A stretch of 64,000 nucleotides of DNA from Flagellimonas abyssi (GCF_019457905.1 NZ_JAHZSV010000008.1:124001-188000); one strand, 5' to 3'; positions 37,528-48,050 are shown, numbered from the stretch's first letter. Numbers and translations are program-made. The notes: generated by a model not told the origin, from the letters alone.

Positions 37528-40026
37528 ATGAAACATACATATCACATACACGGAATGAGTTGCAATGGTTGTAGAAACCATGTGGAACAAACCCTATCTA
37601 AAGTTGCTGGGGTTAATTCAGTTGAGGTGAATTTGAAAAAGGCCGAAGCTGTGATTGAGATGGAGGAACACATTCCAATCGAAACGTTCCAAAAAGCAAT
37701 GGAAGAAGATGGTGGTAGTTATAGCATTCATATGCATGGACATCATCATGAACCCAAACAAGAAAAAAAACAGGCTACAACAAATGGCAACGGTACCTTT
37801 TATTGTCCTATGCATTGCGAAGGAGATAAAACCTACGACAAACCTGGTGATTGCCCAGTTTGTGGGATGGATTTAGTGGAGGAGCAGAATACTTCTTCCA
37901 ATTCTAATCAAAAATGGACCTGTCCCATGCACCCCGAAGTGGTTGAAAATGGACCAGGTTCCTGTCCAAAATGTGGAATGGACCTAGTGCCCAAAGTGCC
38001 CGAAACCAGTGCAGAGGAGAAGACGTACAAAAAACTGCTCAAAAAGTTTTGGATAGCGGTAGCCTTTACGTTGCCCATTTTCCTTATTGCCATGAGCGAC
38101 ATGATTCCCAATAATCCGCTCCATAAATTATTAGCGCCACAATACTGGAATTGGGTGCAATTTGCGCTGTCGATTCCCGTGGTGTTTTATGCCACTTGGA
38201 TGTTCTTTCAACGTGCCTACCGAAGCATCAGAACATGGAATTTGAACATGTTTACCCTCATTGGAATTGGAGCTGGGGTGGCTTTTGTGTTCAGTGTACT
38301 TGGATTGCTATTTCCGGAATTTTTTCCTGACCAGTTCAAGGGAGGAACCGGCGCTGTACATGTGTATTTTGAGGCCGCGACAGTAATTCTTACGCTGGTG
38401 CTATTGGGACAATTATTGGAAGCCAGGGCACATAGCAAGACCAATAACGCCGTAAAAGAATTGTTGAAACTGGCTCCCAACAAAGCCATAAAAGTGGTGG
38501 ACGGGGAAGAAGTTGAGGTCAGCATCGATGACATTGAGAAAGGGGATATTCTCCGAGTAAAACCCGGAGAAAAAATTCCTGTGGACGGTATTATTACCGA
38601 TGGAGAAACCTCTGTGGACGAATCCATGATCACAGGGGAACCCATCCCTGTTGAGAAGACGGTTGATGATAAAGTGAGCAGCGGTACTATCAACGGGAAC
38701 CAATCTTTTTTGATGAAGGCCGAAAAGGTGGGCAGTGATACGTTACTCTCACAAATCATTGATATGGTGAACCAAGCCAGCCGAAGCCGGGCACCCATTC
38801 AGAATTTGGCGGATAAGGTATCTGCCTATTTTGTGCCCATTGTGGTGATAATTTCCATAATTACCTTCGCGGTTTGGGCCGTTTGGGGTCCACAGCCCGC
38901 TTATGTCTATGCATTGATCAATGCCATTGCAGTTTTGATTATCGCTTGTCCTTGTGCACTGGGTCTTGCCACACCAATGTCCATAATGGTCGGGGTGGGT
39001 AAGGGCGCCCAAAACGGCGTGCTCATCAAAAATGCGGAAGCTTTGGAGAAACTGGCCGATGTGGACACCTTGATCATCGATAAAACGGGAACCATTACCG
39101 AAGGTAAACCCACCTTTGACCATTTGGAGGCCTTTTCGGATGACTATTCAGATAGAGATTTGTTGCAATACGTTGTTTCGGTAAATGCCAACAGTGAACA
39201 TCCATTGGCCCAGGCCACGGTGAATTATGGCAAGGAACAAGATGTACAGGTTCTACAAACTGATTCTTTCAATGCCGTAACGGGAATGGGAGTTGAAGGA
39301 AAAATCAATGGTTCCGAAGTCCATTTGGGTAACCTCAAATTGATGGAAAAGGCCAATGTCGAAATCTCTGATTCGATAAAGGAAAAGGTGATAAAATCCC
39401 AAGAAAAAGGAAAGACGGTTTCCTATTTGGCCATCGATGGAAAATGTCATGGATTTGTGGCCATTGGTGATAAAATAAAGGCAACCAGTGCCAAAGCCAT
39501 CAAAGCTATTCAGGACAGGGGAATTTCCGTAATCATGCTTACAGGCGACAATGCCAACACAGCCAAGGCGGTGGCGGGAGAACTTCATTTGGATGATTTT
39601 AAGGCAGAAGCTTTACCGGAGGATAAAATGAAGGAAGTGGAACGCCTACAAGGTGAGGGAAAAGTGGTCGCGATGGCCGGTGATGGCATCAACGACGCCC
39701 CGGCCCTCGCCAAAAGTGACTTGGGCATTGCGATGGGCACGGGTACCGATGTGGCCATAGAAAGCGCTATGGTCACTTTAGTGAAAGGTGATCTGCACGG
39801 TATCGTTAAAGCAAGGAACCTTAGTGAAGTCGTCATGAAAAACATAAAACAAAACCTATTTTTTGCATTGATATACAATACCATCGGAGTGCCCGTAGCG
39901 GCAGGGGTACTCTATCCGTTATTTGGGATATTGCTCTCACCTATGATCGCGGCTCTAGCCATGAGCTTTAGCTCCGTATCGGTGATTACCAATGCATTAC
40001 GACTACGAACTAAATCAATCGACTAA
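37528..40026 (+). CDS. copA: Cu(I)/Ag(I)-type P1B-ATPase with HMA and two heavy-metal-binding modules
   Basis: This ATPase pumps copper or silver ions out of the cytoplasm. It has 832 residues. HMA domain at 1-62 with MSCNGC (Cys 12, Cys 15); a His stretch HMHGHHHEP at 68-76; heavy-metal-binding module 1 at 90-116 ([19 protein letters not shown]); module 2 at 129-156 ([19 protein letters not shown]). The membrane part follows with the CPC motif in ACPCALG near residue 474, phosphorylation motif DKTGT near 518, TGD near 671 and GDGINDAP near 717. CPC with this helix layout fits Cu(I)-type transport. Three N-terminal metal modules is more than usual. A PepSY gene starts eight bases after its stop. 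Confidence 0.94.
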   Translation: MKHTYHIHGMSCNGCRNHVEQTLSKVAGVNSVEVNLKKAEAVIEMEEHIPIETFQKAMEEDGGSYSIHMHGHHHEPKQEKKQATTNGNGTFYCPMHCEGDKTYDKPGDCPVCGMDLVEEQNTSSNSNQKWTCPMHPEVVENGPGSCPKCGMDLVPKVPETSAEEKTYKKLLKKFWIAVAFTLPIFLIAMSDMIPNNPLHKLLAPQYWNWVQFALSIPVVFYATWMFFQRAYRSIRTWNLNMFTLIGIGAGVAFVFSVLGLLFPEFFPDQFKGGTGAVHVYFEAATVILTLVLLGQLLEARAHSKTNNAVKELLKLAPNKAIKVVDGEEVEVSIDDIEKGDILRVKPGEKIPVDGIITDGETSVDESMITGEPIPVEKTVDDKVSSGTINGNQSFLMKAEKVGSDTLLSQIIDMVNQASRSRAPIQNLADKVSAYFVPIVVIISIITFAVWAVWGPQPAYVYALINAIAVLIIACPCALGLATPMSIMVGVGKGAQNGVLIKNAEALEKLADVDTLIIDKTGTITEGKPTFDHLEAFSDDYSDRDLLQYVVSVNANSEHPLAQATVNYGKEQDVQVLQTDSFNAVTGMGVEGKINGSEVHLGNLKLMEKANVEISDSIKEKVIKSQEKGKTVSYLAIDGKCHGFVAIGDKIKATSAKAIKAIQDRGISVIMLTGDNANTAKAVAGELHLDDFKAEALPEDKMKEVERLQGEGKVVAMAGDGINDAPALAKSDLGIAMGTGTDVAIESAMVTLVKGDLHGIVKARNLSEVVMKNIKQNLFFALIYNTIGVPVAAGVLYPLFGILLSPMIAALAMSFSSVSVITNALRLRTKSID

Positions 40027-40033
40027 TACAAAA

Positions 40034-40741
40034 ATGGTAAAACGAAAAACAGCGATTAAAATTAGAAAGGCCCACAGGTATTTGGGACTGTTTTTGGGAA
40101 TACAATTCATTATGTGGACGGCCAGTGGCCTTTATTTCAGTTGGACCGATATTGATGAAATCCACGGAGACCATTTCAGGAATATGGATCATAAACCTGT
40201 TGCCTTTGATGGTCTCATCGGAAGTTCAAAAATCAACATACCGGGTAAAATAAGTTCGTTGAGCCTTAAGGAAATAGCAGGAAAACCCTACTACTGGATA
40301 AACCATGAGTTTTTGGTGGATGCGAGGGATGGAAGCCTGAAAAGCAACATTTCGGAACAAGAGGCCTTGGAAGTTGCAGCGCGTGAGATGGCACCGAGTT
40401 TAAAAGTGAAAAATGTGGAGGTCATCAAGGAAACCGATAAGCATCATGAGTATCGAGGTAGAACACTACCCGCTTATGTGATTTCTTATGATTCCCCCGA
40501 GAATATCAAGGCCTATGTTTCCCTTGCCGACGGTTCTTTTCAAACCGTACGACATCGAAACTGGAGATGGTTCGATTTTTTGTGGATGACCCACACTATG
40601 GATTATGAGGGCAGGGACGATTTTAATACAACTGTCCTTCGGGCCTTTTCCCTTTTGGGATTGATCACTGTACTGAGCGGATTTTTGCTCTGGTTTACCT
40701 CGTCGCCAACGATGCGGAAAATCGTTAAACGTAAAAAATAG
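40034..40741 (+). CDS. PepSY-domain membrane protein
   Basis: The protein has 235 residues from the ATG at 40034, eight bases after the ATPase stop; an earlier start would overlap copA by 35 bases. A helix near residues 18-36 (GLFLGIQFIMWTASGLYFSW) and another near the C-terminus (FSLLGLITVLSGFLLWF) flank a periplasmic PepSY-like region of about 150 residues. Related PepSY-TM proteins act as membrane reductases for metals, and several His residues near the helices (KAHRYLG, THTMD) could bind haem. A copper- or silver-reducing role next to the pump is inferred from context. Confidence 0.78.
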   Translation: MVKRKTAIKIRKAHRYLGLFLGIQFIMWTASGLYFSWTDIDEIHGDHFRNMDHKPVAFDGLIGSSKINIPGKISSLSLKEIAGKPYYWINHEFLVDARDGSLKSNISEQEALEVAAREMAPSLKVKNVEVIKETDKHHEYRGRTLPAYVISYDSPENIKAYVSLADGSFQTVRHRNWRWFDFLWMTHTMDYEGRDDFNTTVLRAFSLLGLITVLSGFLLWFTSSPTMRKIVKRKK

Positions 40742-40745
40742 AAAA

Positions 40746-42482
40746 ATGAAAAAGGAAAATATCATTTATATCGGAATTGCTGTGGTAGTGGGATTATTGG
40801 TCGGCTATCTCATATTTGGGGGCAGTGAAGGCAGCACTACAATGGACGAACATGATCACGGCACCGAATCTACTACCAGCGAAATGTGGACCTGTTCCAT
40901 GCATCCACAGATCATGCAGCCGGAGCCAGGATCTTGTCCCATTTGTGGTATGGACCTTATTCCTGCGGAAAGTAGCGAAGAAGGACTCATGGCCAATCAG
41001 ATTAAAATGACCCAGAATGCCATGGTGCTCGCGGGGGTGGAAACTATTCAGGTAGGTTCCCAAACTGAAGGGGAAGGTAGTGTCAAGGTTTCGGGCAAGA
41101 TTACCGTTAACCAAGAATCCGACGCGGTCCAATCAGCCTACTTTGATGGTAGGATAGAAAACATCTTCGTGAATTTTGAAGGGGAAGAGGTGCGCAAGGG
41201 CCAAAAGCTGGCCACTATTTATGCGCCGGCCTTGGTTTCGGCACAGCAAGAATTGCTGACGGCGGCCAAATTGAAGGAAACCCAACCCCAATTGTACAAA
41301 GCGGTCCGCAATAAATTAAAGCTCTGGAAGTTGTCCGAATCACAAATTGATCAAATAGAGAATTCGGGTAACGTTGTTGAAAATTTCCCGATATATTCCA
41401 ACGTCAGGGGAGTGGTTTCAAAAATAATGGTAGAGGAAGGGGATTATATCAAAACAGGTTCACCTTTGGTGAAAGTGGCCAATTTGGGCTCTGTTTGGGC
41501 CATTTTTGATGCCTATGAAAGTCAATTGGGACTTTTTGAAAAGGGTCAAACCTTGGAAATCACTACAAGATCTTACCCGAATGAAACATTTCCCGCGACA
41601 GTTTCTTTTGTTTCCCCGCTATTGAACAACAGTACAAGAACCTTGGAGGTTCGCGCGGAACTTGATAATGAAAAAGGATTGCTAAAACCCGGAATGTTCG
41701 TGCAGGCCAAGATTGAGATGTCCAAAAATGAAAAAGTTGAGGTTTTGACCATTCCCGAGAGTGCGGTTTTATGGACAGGTCAACGCTCTTTGGTGTATGT
41801 GCAGCCGGACCCTTCAACTTCGATTTTTGAAATGAGGGAGGTGGAACTGGGAAATTTGAGCAATGGAAGCTATGCGGTCAATTCGGGATTGAAACCTAGG
41901 GAACTGGTCGTTGCCAAGGGAACTTTTACGGTGGATGCCGCAGCACAATTACAGGGTAAAAAGTCCATGATGAACCAAGATGGTGAAACCATGACCATGG
42001 ACCACGAAGGCCACTCAAAAATGGGCGGAACCATGAAAATGCAATTTTCAGAAGAGGTACAGGACAAGTTTGGGGGTTTACTGGGGGTATATCTGGACCT
42101 AAAAGATGCCTTGGTAGCATCGAACAGTGAACAAACGCAGGCAATGGCACAAAAAGGAGCAAGGATAGCTTTGGACATCAGTGGTATGCAAATGGATGAT
42201 ATGGGCAGGAGCCACATGTCCCAATTGGCAGAACAACTGGCAGAAATGGCTTCAAAAAGTACATTGGAGGATCAACGTGGGATTTTTATCCAGCTTTCCC
42301 AAAACATGATCCAGATCGGACAACAAATGCAAGGTTTGGAAACGAAGATTTATGTCCAACATTGTCCTATGGCAAATAATGACAAAGGTGCGAACTGGCT
42401 GAGTTTGGAGCAAGAAATACGAAATCCTTACTATGGTGATGCCATGCTTACCTGTGGCAGTGTGGTAGGAACCATCGAATAG
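40746..42482 (+). CDS. cusB: RND efflux periplasmic adaptor (CusB-like) with heavy-metal-binding and DUF3347 domains
   Basis: The adaptor links the RND pump to the outer channel. It has 578 residues: an N-terminal membrane anchor (6-25), a heavy-metal-binding module at 48-76 (WTCSMHPQIM, CPICGMDLIP), a membrane-fusion core with barrel-sandwich and alpha-hairpin at about 100-390, a Met/His patch near residues 412-430 (TMTMDHEGHSKMGGTMKM), and a C-terminal DUF3347 domain ending with YVQHCPMANNDKGANWLS and LTCGSV. The added ends are common in Bacteroidota copper adaptors. It starts four bases after the PepSY gene and closes the island. Confidence 0.92.
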   Translation: MKKENIIYIGIAVVVGLLVGYLIFGGSEGSTTMDEHDHGTESTTSEMWTCSMHPQIMQPEPGSCPICGMDLIPAESSEEGLMANQIKMTQNAMVLAGVETIQVGSQTEGEGSVKVSGKITVNQESDAVQSAYFDGRIENIFVNFEGEEVRKGQKLATIYAPALVSAQQELLTAAKLKETQPQLYKAVRNKLKLWKLSESQIDQIENSGNVVENFPIYSNVRGVVSKIMVEEGDYIKTGSPLVKVANLGSVWAIFDAYESQLGLFEKGQTLEITTRSYPNETFPATVSFVSPLLNNSTRTLEVRAELDNEKGLLKPGMFVQAKIEMSKNEKVEVLTIPESAVLWTGQRSLVYVQPDPSTSIFEMREVELGNLSNGSYAVNSGLKPRELVVAKGTFTVDAAAQLQGKKSMMNQDGETMTMDHEGHSKMGGTMKMQFSEEVQDKFGGLLGVYLDLKDALVASNSEQTQAMAQKGARIALDISGMQMDDMGRSHMSQLAEQLAEMASKSTLEDQRGIFIQLSQNMIQIGQQMQGLETKIYVQHCPMANNDKGANWLSLEQEIRNPYYGDAMLTCGSVVGTIE

Positions 42483-42563
42483 ATTTTAGTTAATATTTAG
42501 CCAAATAAAATCTACATATTTAAATCTGGAATACATTTACTTCAGTTTTTAATTTATTGACTC

Positions 42564-42659
42564 ATGAAACAAGCGAAGTCAACTGGAAAGTCATCTCCTG
42601 CAAAAGCTGTAAAGCCTGCTGCCAAGAAGACTGCCCAAGCTACTGGTAAAAAGAAGTAA
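42564..42659 (+). CDS. Tiny Lys/Ala-rich basic protein (31 residues)
   Basis: An ATG-to-TAA frame of 31 codons, with ten Lys, seven Ala and no acidic residue: MKQAKSTGKSSPAK, then AVKPAAKKTAQATGKKK. The composition resembles histone H1-like tails and bacterial Lys-rich nucleoid proteins; the C-terminal end of TopA in this window (KKSPKKKAKTKAKK) is similar in style. It stands alone, 81 bases after the adaptor gene. The leader is AT-rich. It could be a nucleoid-associated micro-protein; without expression data it stays a candidate. Confidence 0.55.
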   Translation: MKQAKSTGKSSPAKAVKPAAKKTAQATGKKK

Positions 42660-42707
42660 CTTGGTTATTGGTTCTTATGAAGGACCGCACTAAACAGATA
42701 AAAAGAA

Positions 42708-42733
42708 AACGCCCCGATGCAAATCGGGGCGTT
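42708..42733 (-). terminator. Terminator between the micro-ORF and groL
   Basis: AACGCCCCGAT-GCAA-ATCGGGGCGTT is an 11-bp perfect stem. On the minus strand it is followed by TTCTTTTT and lies 28 bases past the groL stop. On the plus strand the tail (CCTATTTTAT) is weaker, so it mainly serves groL. Confidence 0.85.
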
Positions 42734-42761
42734 CCTATTTTATAATACTTGTATTCATGAA

Positions 42762-44399
<1,638 letters not shown>

Positions 44400-44415
44400 T
44401 TAGTTGATTTTTAAG

Positions 44416-44694
44416 TTATACAATTGCCAAAATATCGCTTTCGCGCATCATCAAATAGTCGGTGCCATCGAACTTAAGTTCTGTACCGGCATATTTTCCA
44501 TAAAGAACGGTGTCACCTACTTTTACGGTTACTTTTTCGTCCTTGGTTCCAGGTCCAACGGCCACAACAGTTCCTTTTTGTGGTTTCTCTTTCGCGTTGT
44601 CCGGGATGATGATACCGGAGGCAGTTTTTGTCTCGGCCTGTAGTGGCTCGATTAAAACCCTGTCTGCCAATGGTTTGATGTTAATTTTAGCCAT
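44416..44694 (-). CDS. groS: Co-chaperonin GroES (10 kDa)
   Basis: GroES is the lid of the GroEL chamber. The 92 residues match the family: LADRVLIEP near residue 8, a mobile loop with [18 protein letters not shown] near 20-37, GTVVAVGPG near 41, and the C-terminal [15 protein letters not shown]. No CIRCE element (TTAGCACTC inverted repeat) lies upstream; a different palindrome is present at 44749-44764. Confidence 0.98.
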   Translation of the reverse strand: MAKINIKPLADRVLIEPLQAETKTASGIIIPDNAKEKPQKGTVVAVGPGTKDEKVTVKVGDTVLYGKYAGTELKFDGTDYLMMRESDILAIV

Positions 44695-44748
44695 ATTTTT
44701 AATTTTTAGGTGTTTGTTTTAAAAATTCTTGAAGATAAGAGACAGAAA

Positions 44749-44764
44749 TTGTGCCAATGCACAA
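44749..44764. promoter_or_regulatory. Perfect inverted repeat upstream of groS
   Basis: TTGTGC-CAAT-GCACAA is a perfect 6-bp dyad centred about 62 bases before the groS ATG. On the minus strand its TTG could also serve as the -33 of a groS promoter, with a poor -7 (TATCTTCA) 24 bp on. This placement is what an operator would need; no known repressor site is matched. Confidence 0.4.
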
Positions 44765-44784
44765 AAACTGACAATCTGGAAAAC

Positions 44785-44819
44785 AAAAATGCCAGCTTGT
44801 CATTTAAGCTGGCATTTTT
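44785..44819 (-). terminator. Terminator of secG operon
   Basis: AAAAATGCCAGCTT-GTCATTT-AAGCTGGCATTTTT: a 14-bp stem with A and T flanks, 20 bases past the secG stop on the minus strand. It separates the sigma-54/lptE/secG transcript from groESL. Confidence 0.9.
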
Positions 44820-44839
44820 CTATGCTTTGTCACTTTGTG

Positions 44840-45202
44840 TTATCCAATAGTATCTACTGGACTTGTAGTGTTGGCCGGTGGAAGTTGTTCAGGTACTTCC
44901 TCTGGAACTGTTTCTGGTATTTCGGTATCGTCGCCTTGAAGCAATTTGGAATCTGCTTGGCTATAGTTCCCTTTTAAGGAAACATTGGAAAGCAAGATCA
45001 AAACAATCAACAAGGTAGCAAGCGTCCAAGTACTCTTGTCCAAAAAGTCCCCAGTTTTCTTAACACCGCCAACAACTTGGTTGCCACTTCCTCCAAAGGA
45101 GGATGATAATCCACCGCCTTTGGGATTCTGGACCATAATGACCAAGATTAACAAAAGGCACACGATAATTATCAGTACCAAAAAAATTGAAAACGTGCTC
45201 AT
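44840..45202 (-). CDS. secG: Preprotein translocase subunit SecG
   Basis: SecG is the small SecYEG subunit that aids protein export. The 120 residues contain two membrane helices (about 4-23 and 54-73), joined by the family motif VQNPKGGGLSSSFGGSG near residues 24-40. The acidic, Pro-rich C-terminal tail is typical of Bacteroidota SecG. It lies three bases after the TPR gene and ends the operon at a strong terminator. Confidence 0.95.
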   Translation of the reverse strand: MSTFSIFLVLIIIVCLLLILVIMVQNPKGGGLSSSFGGSGNQVVGGVKKTGDFLDKSTWTLATLLIVLILLSNVSLKGNYSQADSKLLQGDDTEIPETVPEEVPEQLPPANTTSPVDTIG

Positions 45203-45205
45203 TTC

Positions 45206-46117
45206 TTATTCTTTTTCTTTCTGCAGCTTCTTCACTGCCTGAATTTGGTCTGCAAAGAAACCACTTTTTTCTGGATATTTCAAACTCAATATTTTAAAAG
45301 CTTGGATGGCCTTTTTATACTTTTTTTGTTCTAAATAGACCTTGGCCAAAGTCTCGGTCATTAACTCGTTTTGGTCAATTTTGGTAGACTCTTTTATGTT
45401 CACTTTTGGGTTGGATTCTTTTGGAACTATTTTAGGATTGTTCTCAATGAATTTGTCCAAGAGTTCAAACTTTTTCTTTCGTTCCAATTCTTCCAGCACA
45501 TTTCCGCTCCCTTGGTCACCATTAGTGTTTTGCTTCTCAACAGGTTCGTCATGGGTGGATGTCAGTTGAAGCCATTCGGTAAACGAGTGTTTTTCTTTTT
45601 TGGTGAACGGAATGGGTTTGCCCAAGTTTAAATTGGTGTCATCCTCCTTTTTTGGTTCCTCAATCTTTTTAAGCTTGACTTCAGGTTTTCTGGATTCAAA
45701 AAGTTTTGGGTTCAGAATCTGTTCGGCATCATTTAGGTTTTGGGGCAGGGCAGGCTCGCTGGATTCCGAAAGCATGCTAGCCGTATTTGGGTTCGGCTCT
45801 ATTTCTTCAGAAATGGCTTCCTGGTCCTCGAGTTTGGAGCCTCTACCGGCAATGGCATCGGCGATATTGTTTTGAAAGAATTCTTTGGAGGTAATGTAGT
45901 CAAAAAGCACATCCCTATCAGCTGTATGTGCAGCCGTTACTTTTAACGCATTGTTGTATTTGTAACTGTCCAGATTTTTAAGTCCCTTTAGGTGCAAGGC
46001 CCGTGCAGCCTGAAAATAGGGGTACTCTTCAATAATATCCTCTAGTTCCCGAGTTTGTTTGGGAGATAGAATGGTGTTTGAATTTTGAAGAATATGTATA
46101 AAATCTGAAATGTTCAT
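45206..46117 (-). CDS. TPR-containing protein of unknown function
   Basis: The 303 residues begin with a helical N-domain (FIHILQNSNTILSPKQTRELEDIIEEYPYFQAARALHLKGL), followed by a long acidic, Lys/Glu-rich linker of about 130 residues, and a C-terminal TPR-like pair (LAKVYLEQKKYKKAIQAFKILSLKYP). There is no signal peptide, so it is probably cytoplasmic. It sits between lptE and secG with gaps of 6 and 3 bases, a conserved Bacteroidota order. The role is unknown; a link to envelope assembly or export is only suggested by position. Confidence 0.8.
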   Translation of the reverse strand: MNISDFIHILQNSNTILSPKQTRELEDIIEEYPYFQAARALHLKGLKNLDSYKYNNALKVTAAHTADRDVLFDYITSKEFFQNNIADAIAGRGSKLEDQEAISEEIEPNPNTASMLSESSEPALPQNLNDAEQILNPKLFESRKPEVKLKKIEEPKKEDDTNLNLGKPIPFTKKEKHSFTEWLQLTSTHDEPVEKQNTNGDQGSGNVLEELERKKKFELLDKFIENNPKIVPKESNPKVNIKESTKIDQNELMTETLAKVYLEQKKYKKAIQAFKILSLKYPEKSGFFADQIQAVKKLQKEKE

Positions 46118-46123
46118 AAAATT

Positions 46124-46642
46124 TTACCAATTTCCCAAGGAGGCATTAAAAATGTCCTGGGTGAGTCGTTCAAAAATTTCCTCGTGCGCGGCAGCCTGTA
46201 CGGATGGCAGGGGAGCTGCGGCATCAAAATCGTAAAAGAAGGAAAATCTTCTTTCAAAATCAGCATCTTCTTTGGTTGTATTGTAAAACCTGACGTTTAC
46301 GCTCATGGTCAATCGGTTTTGAGCGGTCCTTTGGTCGGCGGTGGCAGTCATTGGTACCACTTTGTATTCCACAATTTCGCCTTCATAAACCAAATCTCCA
46401 TTGCTCCCGGTCAGTGAAAGACTCGTAAGATTGTTAATCATATCTTGCAGCGCCAAGGTAAAATCCCTTCCCAAACCGGGCACGATTACCGAGCCGGGCG
46501 TTTGGTCCGCATAGTTTTGGAAAAAATTGACCTGAAAACTCTGCGCGGTACCAATATCGGCGCCGGAAAAGTTGTAGGCACCACAACTTTGCAAGAAGAA
46601 AACCAATCCTAGCAATCCGATTTTAATTCCATTTTTTTTCAT
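46124..46642 (-). CDS. lptE: LPS-assembly lipoprotein LptE
   Basis: LptE plugs the LptD barrel that inserts lipopolysaccharide into the outer membrane. The 172 residues start with a lipoprotein signal (lipobox LQSC, Cys 20) followed by GAYNFSGADIG, the usual Bacteroidota LptE start. A DTxN-type beta/alpha domain follows with the segment TVSVNVRFYN-like (MSVNVRFYNTTKEDADF) near residue 110. It lies 29 bases after the sigma-54 activator gene. lptC and lpxB are elsewhere in the window. Confidence 0.88.
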   Translation of the reverse strand: MKKNGIKIGLLGLVFFLQSCGAYNFSGADIGTAQSFQVNFFQNYADQTPGSVIVPGLGRDFTLALQDMINNLTSLSLTGSNGDLVYEGEIVEYKVVPMTATADQRTAQNRLTMSVNVRFYNTTKEDADFERRFSFFYDFDAAAPLPSVQAAAHEEIFERLTQDIFNASLGNW

Positions 46643-46671
46643 CTCTGACTTGTAACTGTTTTGGGTATAAA

Positions 46672-47952
46672 TTAAAGATCGTACTGCTTTATTTTTCTGT
46701 AGAGCGTTCTTTCCGAAATACCGAGCTCTGCGGCAGCGGCTTTCCTTTTTCCTTTATTGCGCTCCAATGACTTTTTGATCAATTCAATCTCCTTTTCCTG
46801 TAAAGATAGGGTTTCTTCTTCTTCGATTTCCTCAGCAAAATGATATCTATCTTCTGGAGGCAATTGGGACGGAGCGGGAGGCGTTGGTTCCAAAACTGGC
46901 TCTGGCAAATGGAGCAATTCGGCAGGTGTTTCCTCGTGCTCTATTTCTTCTTCAGGCTCTTGATTGCCATAGATTTTACGAATCAAGCCTTCATTTTCCC
47001 GTTGCACCTTATTGGAATCGTTATCCTTCAGCAATTCCAAAGTCAATTTTTTGAGGTCGTTGAGGTCGCCCTTCATATCAAAGAGCACTTTGTACAGTAT
47101 TTCGCGTTCGTTGCTAAAATCACTTTCCTTTTTGGTCTGCCCCACAACTGCAGGTAAACTGGAGCCGGTGGAATTCGGAAGATAACTGTTCAAGGTTGAA
47201 GCGGAGATATTCCTGTTTTCTTCCAATACAGAAACTTGCTCTGCAATGTTTCTTAATTGACGGATATTGCCAGGCCAACGGTATTTTAAGAGCAGGTTCA
47301 CCGCATCGTCCTCCAAACGAATAGTGGGCATTTTGTATTTCTGACCAAAGTCGGAAGCAAATTTTCTAAAAAGCAGATGAATGTCGTCCCTTCTGTCACG
47401 AAGGGGCGGTAAACTTATTTCGACCGTGCTTAATCTATAATAAAGGTCTTCCCTAAATTTTTCCTTTTTTATGGCCTCGAACATGTTCACGTTTGTAGCG
47501 GCCACAATCCGAACATTGGTTTTTTGAACCTGTGATGATCCCACTTTCAAAAACTCCCCATTTTCCAAAACCCGGAGCAAACGTACTTGAGTGGTCAGTG
47601 GAAGCTCGCCTACCTCGTCCAAGAAGATGGTTCCGCCATCGGCCACTTCAAAATAACCGCTTCGTGTTTGTGTGGCACCGGTAAAGGCCCCTTTTTCGTG
47701 TCCGAACAATTCACTGTCGATGGTTCCCTCGGGAATCGCTCCACAGTTTACCGCAATGTATTTGGCATGTTTTCGGTGCGATAGCGAGTGGATGATCTTT
47801 GGGATTGATTCTTTCCCCACACCACTTTCACCTGTTACCAAAACGGAGATATCCGTAGGAGCAACCTGTATTGCTTTTTCTATTGCCCGGTTGAGCTTGA
47901 CATCGTTTCCGATAAGCTCAAATCGTTGTTTTATGGATTGTACACTTTCCAT
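46672..47952 (-). CDS. Sigma-54-dependent activator, AAA+ and Fis domains, no receiver
   Basis: The 426 residues begin almost at once with the AAA+ domain: Walker A GESGVGKE near residue 40, GAFTGA loop that contacts sigma-54 in HEKGAFTGATQT near 88, Walker B GGTIFLDEVGEL near 110, and sensor motifs with ENIRQLRN-type (WPGNIRQLRNIAEQ) near 230. An acidic, Pro-rich linker follows. The C-terminal Fis-type helix-turn-helix is KRKAAAAELGISERTLYRKI. There is no receiver, GAF or other N-terminal sensor, so activity must be set by other means (level, partner protein). It heads an operon with lptE, a TPR gene and secG. Confidence 0.94.
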   Translation of the reverse strand: MESVQSIKQRFELIGNDVKLNRAIEKAIQVAPTDISVLVTGESGVGKESIPKIIHSLSHRKHAKYIAVNCGAIPEGTIDSELFGHEKGAFTGATQTRSGYFEVADGGTIFLDEVGELPLTTQVRLLRVLENGEFLKVGSSQVQKTNVRIVAATNVNMFEAIKKEKFREDLYYRLSTVEISLPPLRDRRDDIHLLFRKFASDFGQKYKMPTIRLEDDAVNLLLKYRWPGNIRQLRNIAEQVSVLEENRNISASTLNSYLPNSTGSSLPAVVGQTKKESDFSNEREILYKVLFDMKGDLNDLKKLTLELLKDNDSNKVQRENEGLIRKIYGNQEPEEEIEHEETPAELLHLPEPVLEPTPPAPSQLPPEDRYHFAEEIEEEETLSLQEKEIELIKKSLERNKGKRKAAAAELGISERTLYRKIKQYDL

Positions 47953-47957
47953 ATGTT

Positions 47958-48025
47958 GTCATTCCTGTGAAAGCAGGAACTTTATTTTTTAGGTATTCCA
48001 CATCGTTCTTCGACTACGTTTAGAA
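47958..48025. repeat. Degenerate dispersed intergenic repeat
   Basis: The 98-base gap between miaB and the sigma-54 activator holds two halves of a widespread intergenic repeat pattern. One half is CATTCCTGTGAAAGCAGGAA (47960-47979), a hairpin with a TTCCTG/CAGGAA stem. The other is TTCTTCGACTACGTTTAGAA (48006-48025), like the TTCGACTGCGCTCAGAATGA half that often accompanies it. It does not recur inside this window as far as I can see. Confidence 0.5.
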
Positions 48026-48050
48026 ATCGGTGTGAAATTAGAAATGGTTA

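Noticed and set aside
44700-44760. CIRCE element or HrcA site at groESL
   Set aside because: No TTAGCACTC-N9-GAGTGCTAA-like sequence is present; the dyad found has a different core and spacing.
47958-47995. Treating the TTCCTG/CAGGAA hairpin as a simple terminator
   Set aside because: The stem is followed by CTTTATTTTTT on the plus strand, but no plus-strand gene ends here; the repeat reading explains both halves better.
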